Shown here: positions 1 through 6,022 of the stretch, piece by piece | Numbering within the stretch: position 1 is the stretch's first letter | Layout of the letters: each line of letters starts with the position of its first letter | Source of the DNA: JALWSI01 sp964569095 [NCBI: uncultured Aquificales bacterium] | GTDB lineage: Bacteria; Thermosulfidibacterota; Thermosulfidibacteria; Thermosulfidibacterales | Assembly: GCA_964569095.1 (NCBI GenBank) | Contig: CAZMTB010000033.1 | Span: 1 to 6,022 of the forward strand | Direction of reading: 5' to 3' | DNA: 6,022 bases | Position numbers and translations under genes: made by a program | The notes under the pieces: generated by a model | Told to the model about the DNA's origin: nothing | Database searches by the model: none | The model's input: the letters and a program-made list of their open reading frames with translations, nothing else

Positions 1-1649
1 GCTCCCACCGTTGGAAGAAGGTGCAGAAGGGGCTTTCGGCGGGCAGGGTGCAATCGGTTGCCTTAAGGCTCATCTGCGAGAGAGAGGACGAGATCGAGGC
101 GTTCGTTCCCAGGGAGTACTGGGAGATAGAGGCCCTTCTGGAAGCGTCCAAGCCTCCACGGTTCAAGGCCAAGCTCTTCAAGTGGAAGGGCAAAAAGGCC
201 TCTCTGGGCAAGGAAGAGGAGGCTTCTAATATCGTTGATGCCCTAAGGGGAGAGAGGTTCGTCGTTGCGGAGGTGAAGAAGAAGGCCCGCCGCCAGTCCC
301 CTCCCCCTCCCTTCATCACCAGTACCCTGCAGCAGGAGGCAGGTAGGAAGCTGGGATTCACCGCCAAGAAGACCATGATGCTGGCCCAGCAGCTCTACGA
401 GGGTGTGGAGCTGGAGGGAGAGGGCAGCGTTGGTCTCATCACCTACATGAGAACCGACTCGGTATCTGTGGCCAAGGAGGCCCAGGACGAGGCCAGGGAG
501 TTCGTGAAGTCCACCTGGGGAAGGGACTTTCTTCCCTCACAGCCCCCCAGGTACAAGAGCAAGAAGGGTGCGCAGGAGGCCCACGAGTGTATCCGTCCCA
601 CCTCTGTAGAGAGAACTCCAGAGCAGTTGAAGGGGATGCTGTCAAGGGATCTCTGGAGGCTCTACTCCCTTATCTGGAAGAGGTTTCTTGCGAGCCAGAT
701 GAAGGCAGCCATCTTTGATACGACCACCGTGGAGATCTCGGCGGGAGATGCCCTCTTCAAGGCCACGGGATCGGTATTGAGATTCAAGGGGTACCGGGTT
801 CTCTACATCGAAGGAGAGGAAGAGGAGGCGGAGGGCGGGAAGGACGGCAAACTTCCTCCCGTGGAGAAAGGGGAAGAGCTGAAAGTCGTAGAGGTTCTTC
901 CCTCTCAGCACTTCACCCAGCCTCCCCCGAGATACACCGAGGCCTCTCTGGTGAAGACCCTGGAAGAGAAGGGCATTGGCAGGCCCAGCACCTACGCCAC
1001 CATCATCTCCACCATCCAGGAGAGGGGATACGTGAGGCGGGAGAAGAGAACCCTCTTCCCCACGCCTCTGGGTAGGCTGGTGAGCTCCCTCTTGGTGGAG
1101 CACTTTCCCCAGATAGTGGATTACGGTTTCACCGCCCAGATGGAGGAGAATCTGGACAAGGTGGAGGAGGGAAAGGAGAACTGGGTGGATATCGTGAAGG
1201 AGTTCTACACACCCTTCTCCCAGGAGCTGTCCAGGGCGGAAGAGGGGATGCAGAAGGTGCGATCCATCAAGCTGGAGAAGGAGCAGCTGTGCCCCCAGTG
1301 CGGCAAGCCTCTTGAGATAAAGTTTGGCAGGTTTGGCCAGTTTTTGGGGTGCACCGGATATCCAGAGTGCCGCTATACCCAGCCCATGAAGGGTCCCAAG
1401 CTGGAGGCGGAGTTCGAGATGCCGTGCTACAGAGAGGGATGTGACGGGACTTTGGTGCCGAGGAGGAGCAGGAGAGGGGTGTTCTACGGGTGTAATCGGT
1501 ACCCCAAGTGCAAGACCATTGCCAACGGTAAACCGGTTCAGATGGAGTGTCCGGAGTGCGGACTTTCTTACCTGATGCAGCAGAGGAACCAACTGGTCTG
1601 TCCCAGGTGTGGACACAAGGAGGAGGCACCGGCAGATGCCCAAGGGTAG
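1..1649 (+). CDS. topA: DNA topoisomerase I (type IA), 3' part, truncated by the window's left edge
   Basis: Relaxes negatively supercoiled DNA in the cytoplasm by cutting and rejoining one strand through a 5'-phosphotyrosine link. The reading frame is already open at position 3 and encodes family-typical residues (SHRWKKVQKGLSAGRVQSVA), so the start lies upstream. By comparison with E. coli TopA, roughly 155 residues, mainly the Toprim domain, are missing. About 548 residues are visible. The catalytic tyrosine is in GLITYMRTDS (Tyr codon 444-446), followed by the active-site His segment QEAHECIRPT (about 573-602) and the YTEASLVKTLEEKGIGRPST segment (about 933-992). The C terminus has three tetracysteine zinc ribbons: Cys codons from 1290 to 1370 (CPQC ... 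GCTGYPEC), from 1425 to 1511 (C-x4-C ... GCNRYPKC) and from 1548 to 1610 (CPEC-x13-CPRC). The stop is TAG at 1647-1649. An oddity is Cys instead of the usual Ala in AHEAIRP. Identity is very secure. Confidence 0.97.
   Translation, partial: SHRWKKVQKGLSAGRVQSVALRLICEREDEIEAFVPREYWEIEALLEASKPPRFKAKLFKWKGKKASLGKEEEASNIVDALRGERFVVAEVKKKARRQSPPPPFITSTLQQEAGRKLGFTAKKTMMLAQQLYEGVELEGEGSVGLITYMRTDSVSVAKEAQDEAREFVKSTWGRDFLPSQPPRYKSKKGAQEAHECIRPTSVERTPEQLKGMLSRDLWRLYSLIWKRFLASQMKAAIFDTTTVEISAGDALFKATGSVLRFKGYRVLYIEGEEEEAEGGKDGKLPPVEKGEELKVVEVLPSQHFTQPPPRYTEASLVKTLEEKGIGRPSTYATIISTIQERGYVRREKRTLFPTPLGRLVSSLLVEHFPQIVDYGFTAQMEENLDKVEEGKENWVDIVKEFYTPFSQELSRAEEGMQKVRSIKLEKEQLCPQCGKPLEIKFGRFGQFLGCTGYPECRYTQPMKGPKLEAEFEMPCYREGCDGTLVPRRSRRGVFYGCNRYPKCKTIANGKPVQMECPECGLSYLMQQRNQLVCPRCGHKEEAPADAQG
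1617..1626 (+). promoter_or_regulatory. Ribosome binding site for the FapA-like gene, inside topA
   Basis: The run AAGGAGGAGG is a strong Shine-Dalgarno match and ends 9 bases before the ATG at 1636. It lies within the last topA codons, just after the final zinc-ribbon cysteine. This decides the start of the next gene: the in-frame GTG at 1609 lies upstream of this site and would put it inside the coding sequence. The arrangement suggests that ribosomes finishing topA help initiation of the next gene. Confidence 0.8.
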
Positions 1650-3639
1650 GCAGGTAAAGACCAGGGATCCCGCAAGGGCCCTGGAAGAGATCGCCGCAGA
1701 GTACGGCATGGAGCCCAGCGATCTCTCCTTCGAGGTGGTCTCTATGGATGTTTACCACGTGCCCACCACCCAGGGTTACGTGGCAGAGTACACCTTGGAC
1801 ATCTTTCCGGCCACCTACACCTATGTGGAGGTCTTTGACGCCATTCTGGACGAGGAGGAGTATCCCATTCCCATGGCCACCCTTCGGGTGTTGCCCACCA
1901 CCAGGGTCTTCTTTCAGCCCGGAAACGAGGAGCCCGCTTTGGGGGAACTGCTGAGAAAGACCCGTTCCAAGATGGCCCTTGAGGGGGTGATCTACGGTCT
2001 GGTGAGCGACGAGGAGATCAAGGAGGAGTGGCGCAAGATCCTGGAGAAGTGGTCCAAGGGCAAGCGGGAGATGAGCACCTTTGTGGTTGCCAAGGGTCGT
2101 CCCGTGGTGCACCCCTCCCGGGAGGAGATCTACCACGTTCCCCTCATCACCTATGCGGGAAAGGTGATAGACAAGCGCTCTGGGCGTATAGACTTCAAGG
2201 ATAGGGGATACACTGAGAGAAAGGTGGAACCGGGAAGCGTAGTGGTCTCAATAGAGTTCTTCCCTGGAGAGATGGGGGTGAAGGTGAATGGAGCCGTGAT
2301 CCCCTTCAAACCGATACCTCCCCTTCCCTTCGTGGTGGACGAGGAGACCCTGGAGGTGAGGGAGAGTTCCAGGGGCAAGAAGAAGCTCTACGAGATCGTG
2401 GCCAAGGTGGACGGTTTCGTGGTGATAGAGAAGGGGAAGATCTCCCTCTCTCCCGTTTTGAAGCTGGCAGGGGTGGACTACTCCACGGGGAGCGTGGACA
2501 TGGTGGACCGTTCCCAGGGGGTGGACATTCTCATCTCCGGTGCAGACGTGGAGACTACAGACGCGGTCAAGGATGGCTTCAAGGTGGTTTCCCCAGGCAA
2601 AGCCATCGAGATAAAGGGCAGCGTGGGCAGAAACGCCGTGGTGGATGGAAGGGTGGTGATTGTTAAGGGTACAATTGCCTCCGGGGCGGTTATCCGTGCC
2701 GAGGAGGAGTGCAACTTGAACATCGTCACCGGTGCCCACGTGGAGTGCGACGGGAAGACCGTGATTGCCAGGGCCAATAACGCCACGGTGAAGAGCCGCT
2801 CTGTGGAGATCAACATGCTCTCTGGAGGGAGAGTAGAGGGGGAGATCGTCTCGGTGGTGAAGAACCTCAACCATACCACCATTGCTGCCACCAAACTCAT
2901 TCTCATCGTTGACACCTCGGGGGTCAACAACTTCGTGATAGATCCTATGGAGGTGGAGAAGAAGAGGATAGAGATAGAGAAACTGAAGGACCAGAAGGAG
3001 GAGGCGGAGAGAAGGATAGTGAAGACCTCCACGGAGCTTGAGGAGGTGAAGAAGAAGAGGGATGGTAAGTTGACCGCCCTCGTGCGCATGCTCAGGGGCA
3101 GCATATTTAAGAACCTGAATGTTCCAGACCTCAGGATAAAGAGCCTTATTCTCAAGCTGGTGGAGGGGGATCCCAAGGTGGAGGAGCAGCTTCTTCCAAA
3201 GCTTCCCCTCTTTGCCAAGAAGATGGTTGAGGAGCTCCAGGATTACGGGGATACCATCACCAGCATAGAGGCGAGGCTGGAACGGCTTAGGCACGACGTT
3301 GAGCTTCTCACCAAAATCATAAAAGACGAGAGCAGTCCCAAAGGGATGGTGATGGTGGTGAACGAGGTGGGGGCGGACAACTCTGTTAGAATAGGAAACG
3401 GGAAGGAGTATTTCAAACAGCCACAGAAGGGTCCCTTCTTGCTGGTTGGATTTCCACCTGGCGAAGCGAAATCCGTGGTGAAGGTGACCGATTCTAGGGA
3501 GATAAAAGGGCACTTGAAAAAGGTTCTAGACAAGGATGAGAGGGTGTATCTAGACCAGTGCCTGTCCCAGAAAGGTCTTAAAGGCGTTGCAGAGCTCTTC
3601 CAGGTGGACGAAGAGCAGGAACTTGACGAGGAGGAGTGA
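1636..3639 (+). CDS. DUF342 / FapA-like beta-solenoid coiled-coil protein
   Basis: A 667-residue soluble protein with no signal peptide or membrane segment. Residues about 12-35 (RALEEIAAEYGMEPSDLSFE) resemble the Jag-N-like start found in many FapA proteins. A central region begins at AKGRPVV (about 152) and GRIDF (183-187) and includes a VEPGSVV segment, like the conserved DUF342 AkGkPP...GkvDf...V.pGd pattern. Residues about 279-425 are a Gly/Val-rich repeat (starting GVDYSTGSVDM) expected to form the right-handed beta solenoid. A charged coiled coil follows at about 438-478 and a second helical segment at about 532-565. The end is acidic (VDEEQELDEEE). In the family, FapA is linked to flagellar assembly and polar localisation, and many relatives are uncharacterised; no flagellar gene is visible here. 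The match is divergent (for example FFPGEMGVKVNG where the family usually has a PTPGxxGxxVxG-like motif). The ATG at 1636 is chosen for its ribosome binding site and overlaps topA by 14 bases. Role by inference: a scaffold or localisation factor for the adjacent kinase. Confidence 0.82.
   Translation: MPKGRQVKTRDPARALEEIAAEYGMEPSDLSFEVVSMDVYHVPTTQGYVAEYTLDIFPATYTYVEVFDAILDEEEYPIPMATLRVLPTTRVFFQPGNEEPALGELLRKTRSKMALEGVIYGLVSDEEIKEEWRKILEKWSKGKREMSTFVVAKGRPVVHPSREEIYHVPLITYAGKVIDKRSGRIDFKDRGYTERKVEPGSVVVSIEFFPGEMGVKVNGAVIPFKPIPPLPFVVDEETLEVRESSRGKKKLYEIVAKVDGFVVIEKGKISLSPVLKLAGVDYSTGSVDMVDRSQGVDILISGADVETTDAVKDGFKVVSPGKAIEIKGSVGRNAVVDGRVVIVKGTIASGAVIRAEEECNLNIVTGAHVECDGKTVIARANNATVKSRSVEINMLSGGRVEGEIVSVVKNLNHTTIAATKLILIVDTSGVNNFVIDPMEVEKKRIEIEKLKDQKEEAERRIVKTSTELEEVKKKRDGKLTALVRMLRGSIFKNLNVPDLRIKSLILKLVEGDPKVEEQLLPKLPLFAKKMVEELQDYGDTITSIEARLERLRHDVELLTKIIKDESSPKGMVMVVNEVGADNSVRIGNGKEYFKQPQKGPFLLVGFPPGEAKSVVKVTDSREIKGHLKKVLDKDERVYLDQCLSQKGLKGVAELFQVDEEQELDEEE
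2947..3069 (+). other. Coiled-coil segment within the FapA-like protein
   Basis: Residues about 438-478 begin MEVEKKRIEIEKLKDQKEEA and continue as an alternating Glu/Lys/Arg helix with hydrophobic residues at heptad-like spacing and no proline or glycine until RDGK. It directly follows the beta solenoid, the usual order in DUF342 proteins, and probably mediates oligomerisation. The boundaries are estimated by eye. Confidence 0.7.
3628..3636 (+). promoter_or_regulatory. Ribosome binding site for the histidine kinase gene
   Basis: GAGGAGGAG ends 6 bases before the ATG at 3643. These bases are also the last three Glu codons of the FapA-like protein, so the acidic tail and the Shine-Dalgarno site are the same DNA. 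The stop TGA (3637-3639) and the ATG are only 3 bases apart, which favours translational coupling. Confidence 0.8.
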
Positions 3640-3642
3640 TCC

Positions 3643-5685
3643 ATGCCCGAGGAGAGGTGTCACCAGCTGCTCCTGATGGGAGCGGGTTGTTGTGATGCCC
3701 TCTTCAGTGCAGGTTCCTTTCGGGAAGGTGCATTACGGGTGCTCCGGATTGTGGGCGAGAGTCTCGAAGCGCAGAGGGTGGTTCTTAGGGTGGAGGGAGA
3801 GAACGCCCTCGTCTTTCCGAAGGGGCGCCTTCGTACCTCTCGAGATGAGAGCGTTCACCGCTTCTCTTCCGAGAGAGACGGGGTGAAGGCCACCCTTGCC
3901 ATTGAAAGAGAGACTCCTCTGGTGGAGGAGGAGACCCTGCTTCTCTCTACCCTGTGCAAGCAGTTGTGCATAGCCCACTCGGGGTTCAGAAAGAGGCGGG
4001 AGGCGGAGGAGTCATCCCGCAGAATGGGAAGCCTTTACCGTGCGGTGGGTCGCCTGGGAAAGGCCATGGACCTTGGGGGACTTGCACAGGAGATCGCAGG
4101 GGCTGCCTACCAGGTTCTCTCTCCCCGCCTAGTGAGGGTGAGGCTTGTCCAAGGAGGAGAGAGGGCAGAGGCCTCTTATCCGGCAGGGGAGCGCCTTTCT
4201 GGAGGTAAAGGGGCCATCTTCACCATCAGGGAAGTGGAAGGGGAGAGGTGTCTCATCGAGGTCTTCCCGGATCCCGGAAGGGGGCTATCACGTACCGACA
4301 GAAGAATCCTGAGGTTGCTTGCCGAGATCTCCCAGGTCTTCCTCGAAAACATCAACCTCTTCCAGCGCCTCAACCTCTTGCTTTCCGAAAAGGAGAGGCA
4401 GATTTCCAGGTTATCTACCCTCTACGAGCTGGGTAATGCCTATCGTCTCACCAGTAATCCCACCAAGAGGATACTCCTGTTCTTGCAGGGTTTAACCGAT
4501 CCTCACCTTGGCCTGGGTTTCCCGCTGGCACTCTTCTTCTCCCACGGAGATGGGAGGGTCTTTTCAGGTGAGGTGGGTGTACTACCTGGGCGGGGAGGCT
4601 CTCCCTGGCAGGGCAGGTGGGAGGCCGTTCACCAGGAGATCTCTCATCTCCTGGTTTCGAGAAAGGTGGTCTCGTTGCAAGGAACGGCTCTCTCTTTGGA
4701 GAGGGTGACGCCTCCCTCCATGGACGAGCCCTTTCCCCTTCCCGGTGAGATACTTCCCCCAGAGGTAGGGGTTCCTGAAGGGATGAGTCTCATGGGAGTT
4801 CCCCTGAGTGCCCGGGGAGGGGAGACCGATGGTTTTGTGGTGGTTGGTAAAGGAGGGGTCTTCTCCACAGAGGAGACCAGGATTCTGGCCATGATGGGTC
4901 AGCAGGCGGCCCTGGCCATTGCCAGCGCCCAAAGCCAGTCTACCATCCAGGAGCTCGACAAGGAGTTCAAGGATGCCCAGGCCAGGTTTCTGGAGGCGGA
5001 GCGCATGGCCACCCTTGGGGAACTCTCGGCCCGTATCGCCCACGACCTCAAGAACCCGCTGGTGGCCATTGGTGGCCTGGCGAGGAAGCTTCTCAACAAG
5101 ATGGCCGATGACCATCCCGACAAGAGGTACCTTGAGGCCATAGTGAAGGAGGTGGAGGAGAGCGAGAGGATTCTCTCCAACGTCTTGGGATACGCCAGGA
5201 AGCCCATCAAGGTGAAGAGGCGGGTAGACCTGAACCGGATCCTCGACGAGCTGCTCTTTCTTTTCGCCGAGGACTTGAGGGACAAGAAGGTTGTGCTCGT
5301 GAAGCACCTGGAGAGGGAGATTCCAGAGGTGGAGGTGGATCCCGGCCAGATTCGCCAGGTGTTGACCAACCTCATAAACAACGCCCTGGAGTCCATGGCT
5401 TCCCTGGGACACGGGGTTCTGAGGGTGAAGAGCTACCAGAAGAGAGAAGAGGATGGAGACTGGGTGTGCGTGGAGATCGAGGATACGGGGGGAGGGATTC
5501 CGGAAGACGTGTTGCCCGCCATTTTCAAGCCGTTCTTTAGTACCAAGAGCAGGGGTACCGGGCTGGGACTCGCCATTGCCAAGAGAATAGTGGAGGAGCT
5601 TCACGGGGGGAGAATAGAGGTGCGCAACAACCCTCCCCACGGAGCCGCCTTTCTGGTGGCCTTGCCGGTGACCAGGGGGAATTAG
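3643..5685 (+). CDS. Soluble sensor histidine kinase with three GAF-like segments
   Basis: A 680-residue kinase that would autophosphorylate on His and pass phosphate to a response regulator. No transmembrane stretch or signal peptide is visible, so it should sense a cytoplasmic signal. Segments by eye: GAF-like 1 at about 10-115 (weak); GAF-like 2 at about 128-245; GAF-like 3 at about 258-430, the clearest, with LGLGFPLALFF early and a typical MGQQAALAIASA closing helix. A signalling helix (about 430-458) leads to the HisKA H-box with phospho-acceptor His467 in RIAHDLKNPL. The ATPase domain is complete: N box NLINNALE (Asn576 to Glu583, key Asn580), G1 box DTGGGI from Asp614, F box IFKPFFSTK (627-635), G2 box GTGLGL (638-643). 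All catalytic motifs are intact, so it is probably active. There is no receiver domain. ATG 3643 has a strong ribosome binding site; Met12 (3676) is a weaker alternative. The signal and partner cannot be named. Confidence 0.93.
   Translation: MPEERCHQLLLMGAGCCDALFSAGSFREGALRVLRIVGESLEAQRVVLRVEGENALVFPKGRLRTSRDESVHRFSSERDGVKATLAIERETPLVEEETLLLSTLCKQLCIAHSGFRKRREAEESSRRMGSLYRAVGRLGKAMDLGGLAQEIAGAAYQVLSPRLVRVRLVQGGERAEASYPAGERLSGGKGAIFTIREVEGERCLIEVFPDPGRGLSRTDRRILRLLAEISQVFLENINLFQRLNLLLSEKERQISRLSTLYELGNAYRLTSNPTKRILLFLQGLTDPHLGLGFPLALFFSHGDGRVFSGEVGVLPGRGGSPWQGRWEAVHQEISHLLVSRKVVSLQGTALSLERVTPPSMDEPFPLPGEILPPEVGVPEGMSLMGVPLSARGGETDGFVVVGKGGVFSTEETRILAMMGQQAALAIASAQSQSTIQELDKEFKDAQARFLEAERMATLGELSARIAHDLKNPLVAIGGLARKLLNKMADDHPDKRYLEAIVKEVEESERILSNVLGYARKPIKVKRRVDLNRILDELLFLFAEDLRDKKVVLVKHLEREIPEVEVDPGQIRQVLTNLINNALESMASLGHGVLRVKSYQKREEDGDWVCVEIEDTGGGIPEDVLPAIFKPFFSTKSRGTGLGLAIAKRIVEELHGGRIEVRNNPPHGAAFLVALPVTRGN
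4996..5673 (+). other. HisKA and HATPase_c catalytic core of the kinase
   Basis: Residues about 452-677. The core starts at EAERMATLGELSARIAHDL, a form common in NtrB/ZraS-like cytosolic kinases, with His467 at 5041-5043. The ATP-binding domain follows, with Asn580 (5380-5382), Asp614 (5482-5484) and the GTGLGL loop (5554-5571). The protein ends within a few residues of the domain, so no C-terminal output or receiver module is attached. Confidence 0.93.
5674..5680 (+). promoter_or_regulatory. Likely ribosome binding site for the PAS gene
   Basis: AGGGGGA ends 9 bases before the GTG at 5690. The AGGAAG at 5684-5689 is also purine-rich but abuts the start codon and would be too close. The site lies inside the last codons of the kinase gene. 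Confidence 0.55.
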
Positions 5686-5689
5686 GAAG

Positions 5690-6022
5690 GTGAGCCAAGA
5701 GATTCAAAGGCTTAGGGCAGAGCTATCCTCTTGCCACCAGCGCCTTCGGAGTGTGCAGAGGGAGCACGAGAGGTACCGCCTCAGGATGGAGCAGAGGGCC
5801 GTTGAACTCTCCAGGGCCAAGAGCGTGCTCGAGACCACCCTTGATGCCCTACCCTCGGGGATCCTGGTGATAGACCGTCAAATGAACGTCCTGATGATGA
5901 ACGATGCTCTGCGAAGGCTCTTTCGGGTGGAGGCGGAAGAGGTGGAGGGTAGAAAGTGCTACAGCGTCATGCTCGGGTCCAGCTTCCCCTGCAAGGGCAT
6001 CAGTTGCCGCAGGGTGATACTG
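5690..6022 (+). CDS. Coiled-coil/PAS signalling protein, 5' part, truncated by the right edge
   Basis: An open frame of 111 codons from GTG 5690 to the end of the window with no stop; the frame is closed upstream by a TGA at 5669-5671, so the start must lie after that. It begins 4 bases after the kinase stop. Residues about 2-48 are a charged helix (SQEIQRLRAELSSCHQRLRS onward) likely to form a coiled coil. Residues about 49-111 are the start of a PAS domain: TTLDALPSGILVIDRQMNVL, then MMNDALRRLFRVEAEEVEGR, then KCYSVMLGSSFPCKGISC. Three cysteines (90, 101 and 106) sit after the EGRKCY segment, a pattern seen in a number of PAS sensors. The complete protein could be another histidine kinase, a sigma-54-dependent regulator or a diguanylate cyclase; the output domain is outside the window. 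GTG is the first standard start in frame; the ATG at 5786 would remove the coiled coil. No membrane segment is visible. Confidence 0.85.
   Translation, partial: MSQEIQRLRAELSSCHQRLRSVQREHERYRLRMEQRAVELSRAKSVLETTLDALPSGILVIDRQMNVLMMNDALRRLFRVEAEEVEGRKCYSVMLGSSFPCKGISCRRVIL

Noticed and set aside
21-23. GTG at 21 as the start of topA
   Set aside because: The frame is open to position 3, and the residues before it and the conserved SAGRVQS segment right after show that this is the interior of TopA.
11-229. Small + strand frame of 72 codons at the left edge
   Set aside because: It is out of frame with topA, Gly/Gln/Arg-rich and overlaps a well-supported coding region.
1609-1635. GTG at 1609 as an upstream start for the FapA-like gene
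   Set aside because: It would place the strong AAGGAGGAGG site inside the coding region, and the extra residues are only basic filler encoded within topA. ATG 1636 is better spaced.
642-1709. Long open frame on the - strand (355 codons) opposite topA
   Set aside because: It is antisense to a certain gene, has no recognisable domain, and is Leu/His/Gly/Pro-rich as expected from the complement of Glu/Lys/Gly-rich codons.
2248-3513. Long open frame on the - strand (421 codons) opposite the FapA-like gene
   Set aside because: Its His/Leu-rich composition is the mirror of GTG/GAG-rich sense codons. The sense frame has coherent DUF342 features and a ribosome binding site; this frame has none.
4582-5640. 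Long open frame on the - strand (352 codons) opposite the kinase
   Set aside because: It lies across the invariant catalytic motifs of the kinase and shows no family features; it is a shadow caused by codon bias.
5684-5689. AGGAAG just before GTG 5690 as the ribosome binding site
   Set aside because: It directly abuts the start codon, leaving no normal spacing; AGGGGGA at 5674-5680 is better placed.
1640-5700. Possible terminators or promoters between genes
   Set aside because: The junctions are an overlap or gaps of 3-4 bases, with no hairpin followed by a T-run and no convincing -35/-10 pair.

Overview
The window is a compact, fully coding stretch of bacterial chromosome with all genes on the + strand and no intergenic gap longer than 4 bases. 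Four coding regions run head to tail: the 3' part of topA (DNA topoisomerase I), a DUF342/FapA-like beta-solenoid and coiled-coil protein, a soluble histidine kinase with three GAF-like segments, and the 5' part of a coiled-coil/PAS protein that runs off the right edge. No tRNA, rRNA, repeat array, mobile element, promoter or terminator was recognised.

The organism is clearly bacterial: type IA topoisomerase with C-terminal zinc ribbons, a HisKA-type kinase and good Shine-Dalgarno sequences. The sequence looks moderately GC-rich. Arginine is encoded very largely by AGG/AGA, and the proteins are rich in Glu, Lys and Arg, with a purine-rich coding strand. This composition is common in thermophilic bacteria, so a thermophile is a reasonable inference, but the window does not fix a phylum.

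Layout: positions 1-1649 hold TopA without its N-terminal Toprim part, containing the catalytic tyrosine and three tetracysteine zinc ribbons. The next gene (1636-3639) overlaps topA by 14 bases, and its ribosome binding site lies inside the last topA codons. The kinase gene (3643-5685) follows after 3 bases, with its ribosome binding site made by the Glu codons of the upstream acidic tail. A GTG-started PAS gene (5690 onward) follows after 4 bases. The spacing argues for one transcript with translational coupling.

Functionally, topA is housekeeping. The three downstream genes look like a signalling group: a cytosolic scaffold-like FapA-type protein, a soluble multi-GAF kinase that would read a cytoplasmic ligand, and a PAS protein that could be a second kinase or the output regulator. 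No receiver domain is visible, so the kinase's partner is unknown from this window. The grouping is suggestive but not demonstrably a new system.
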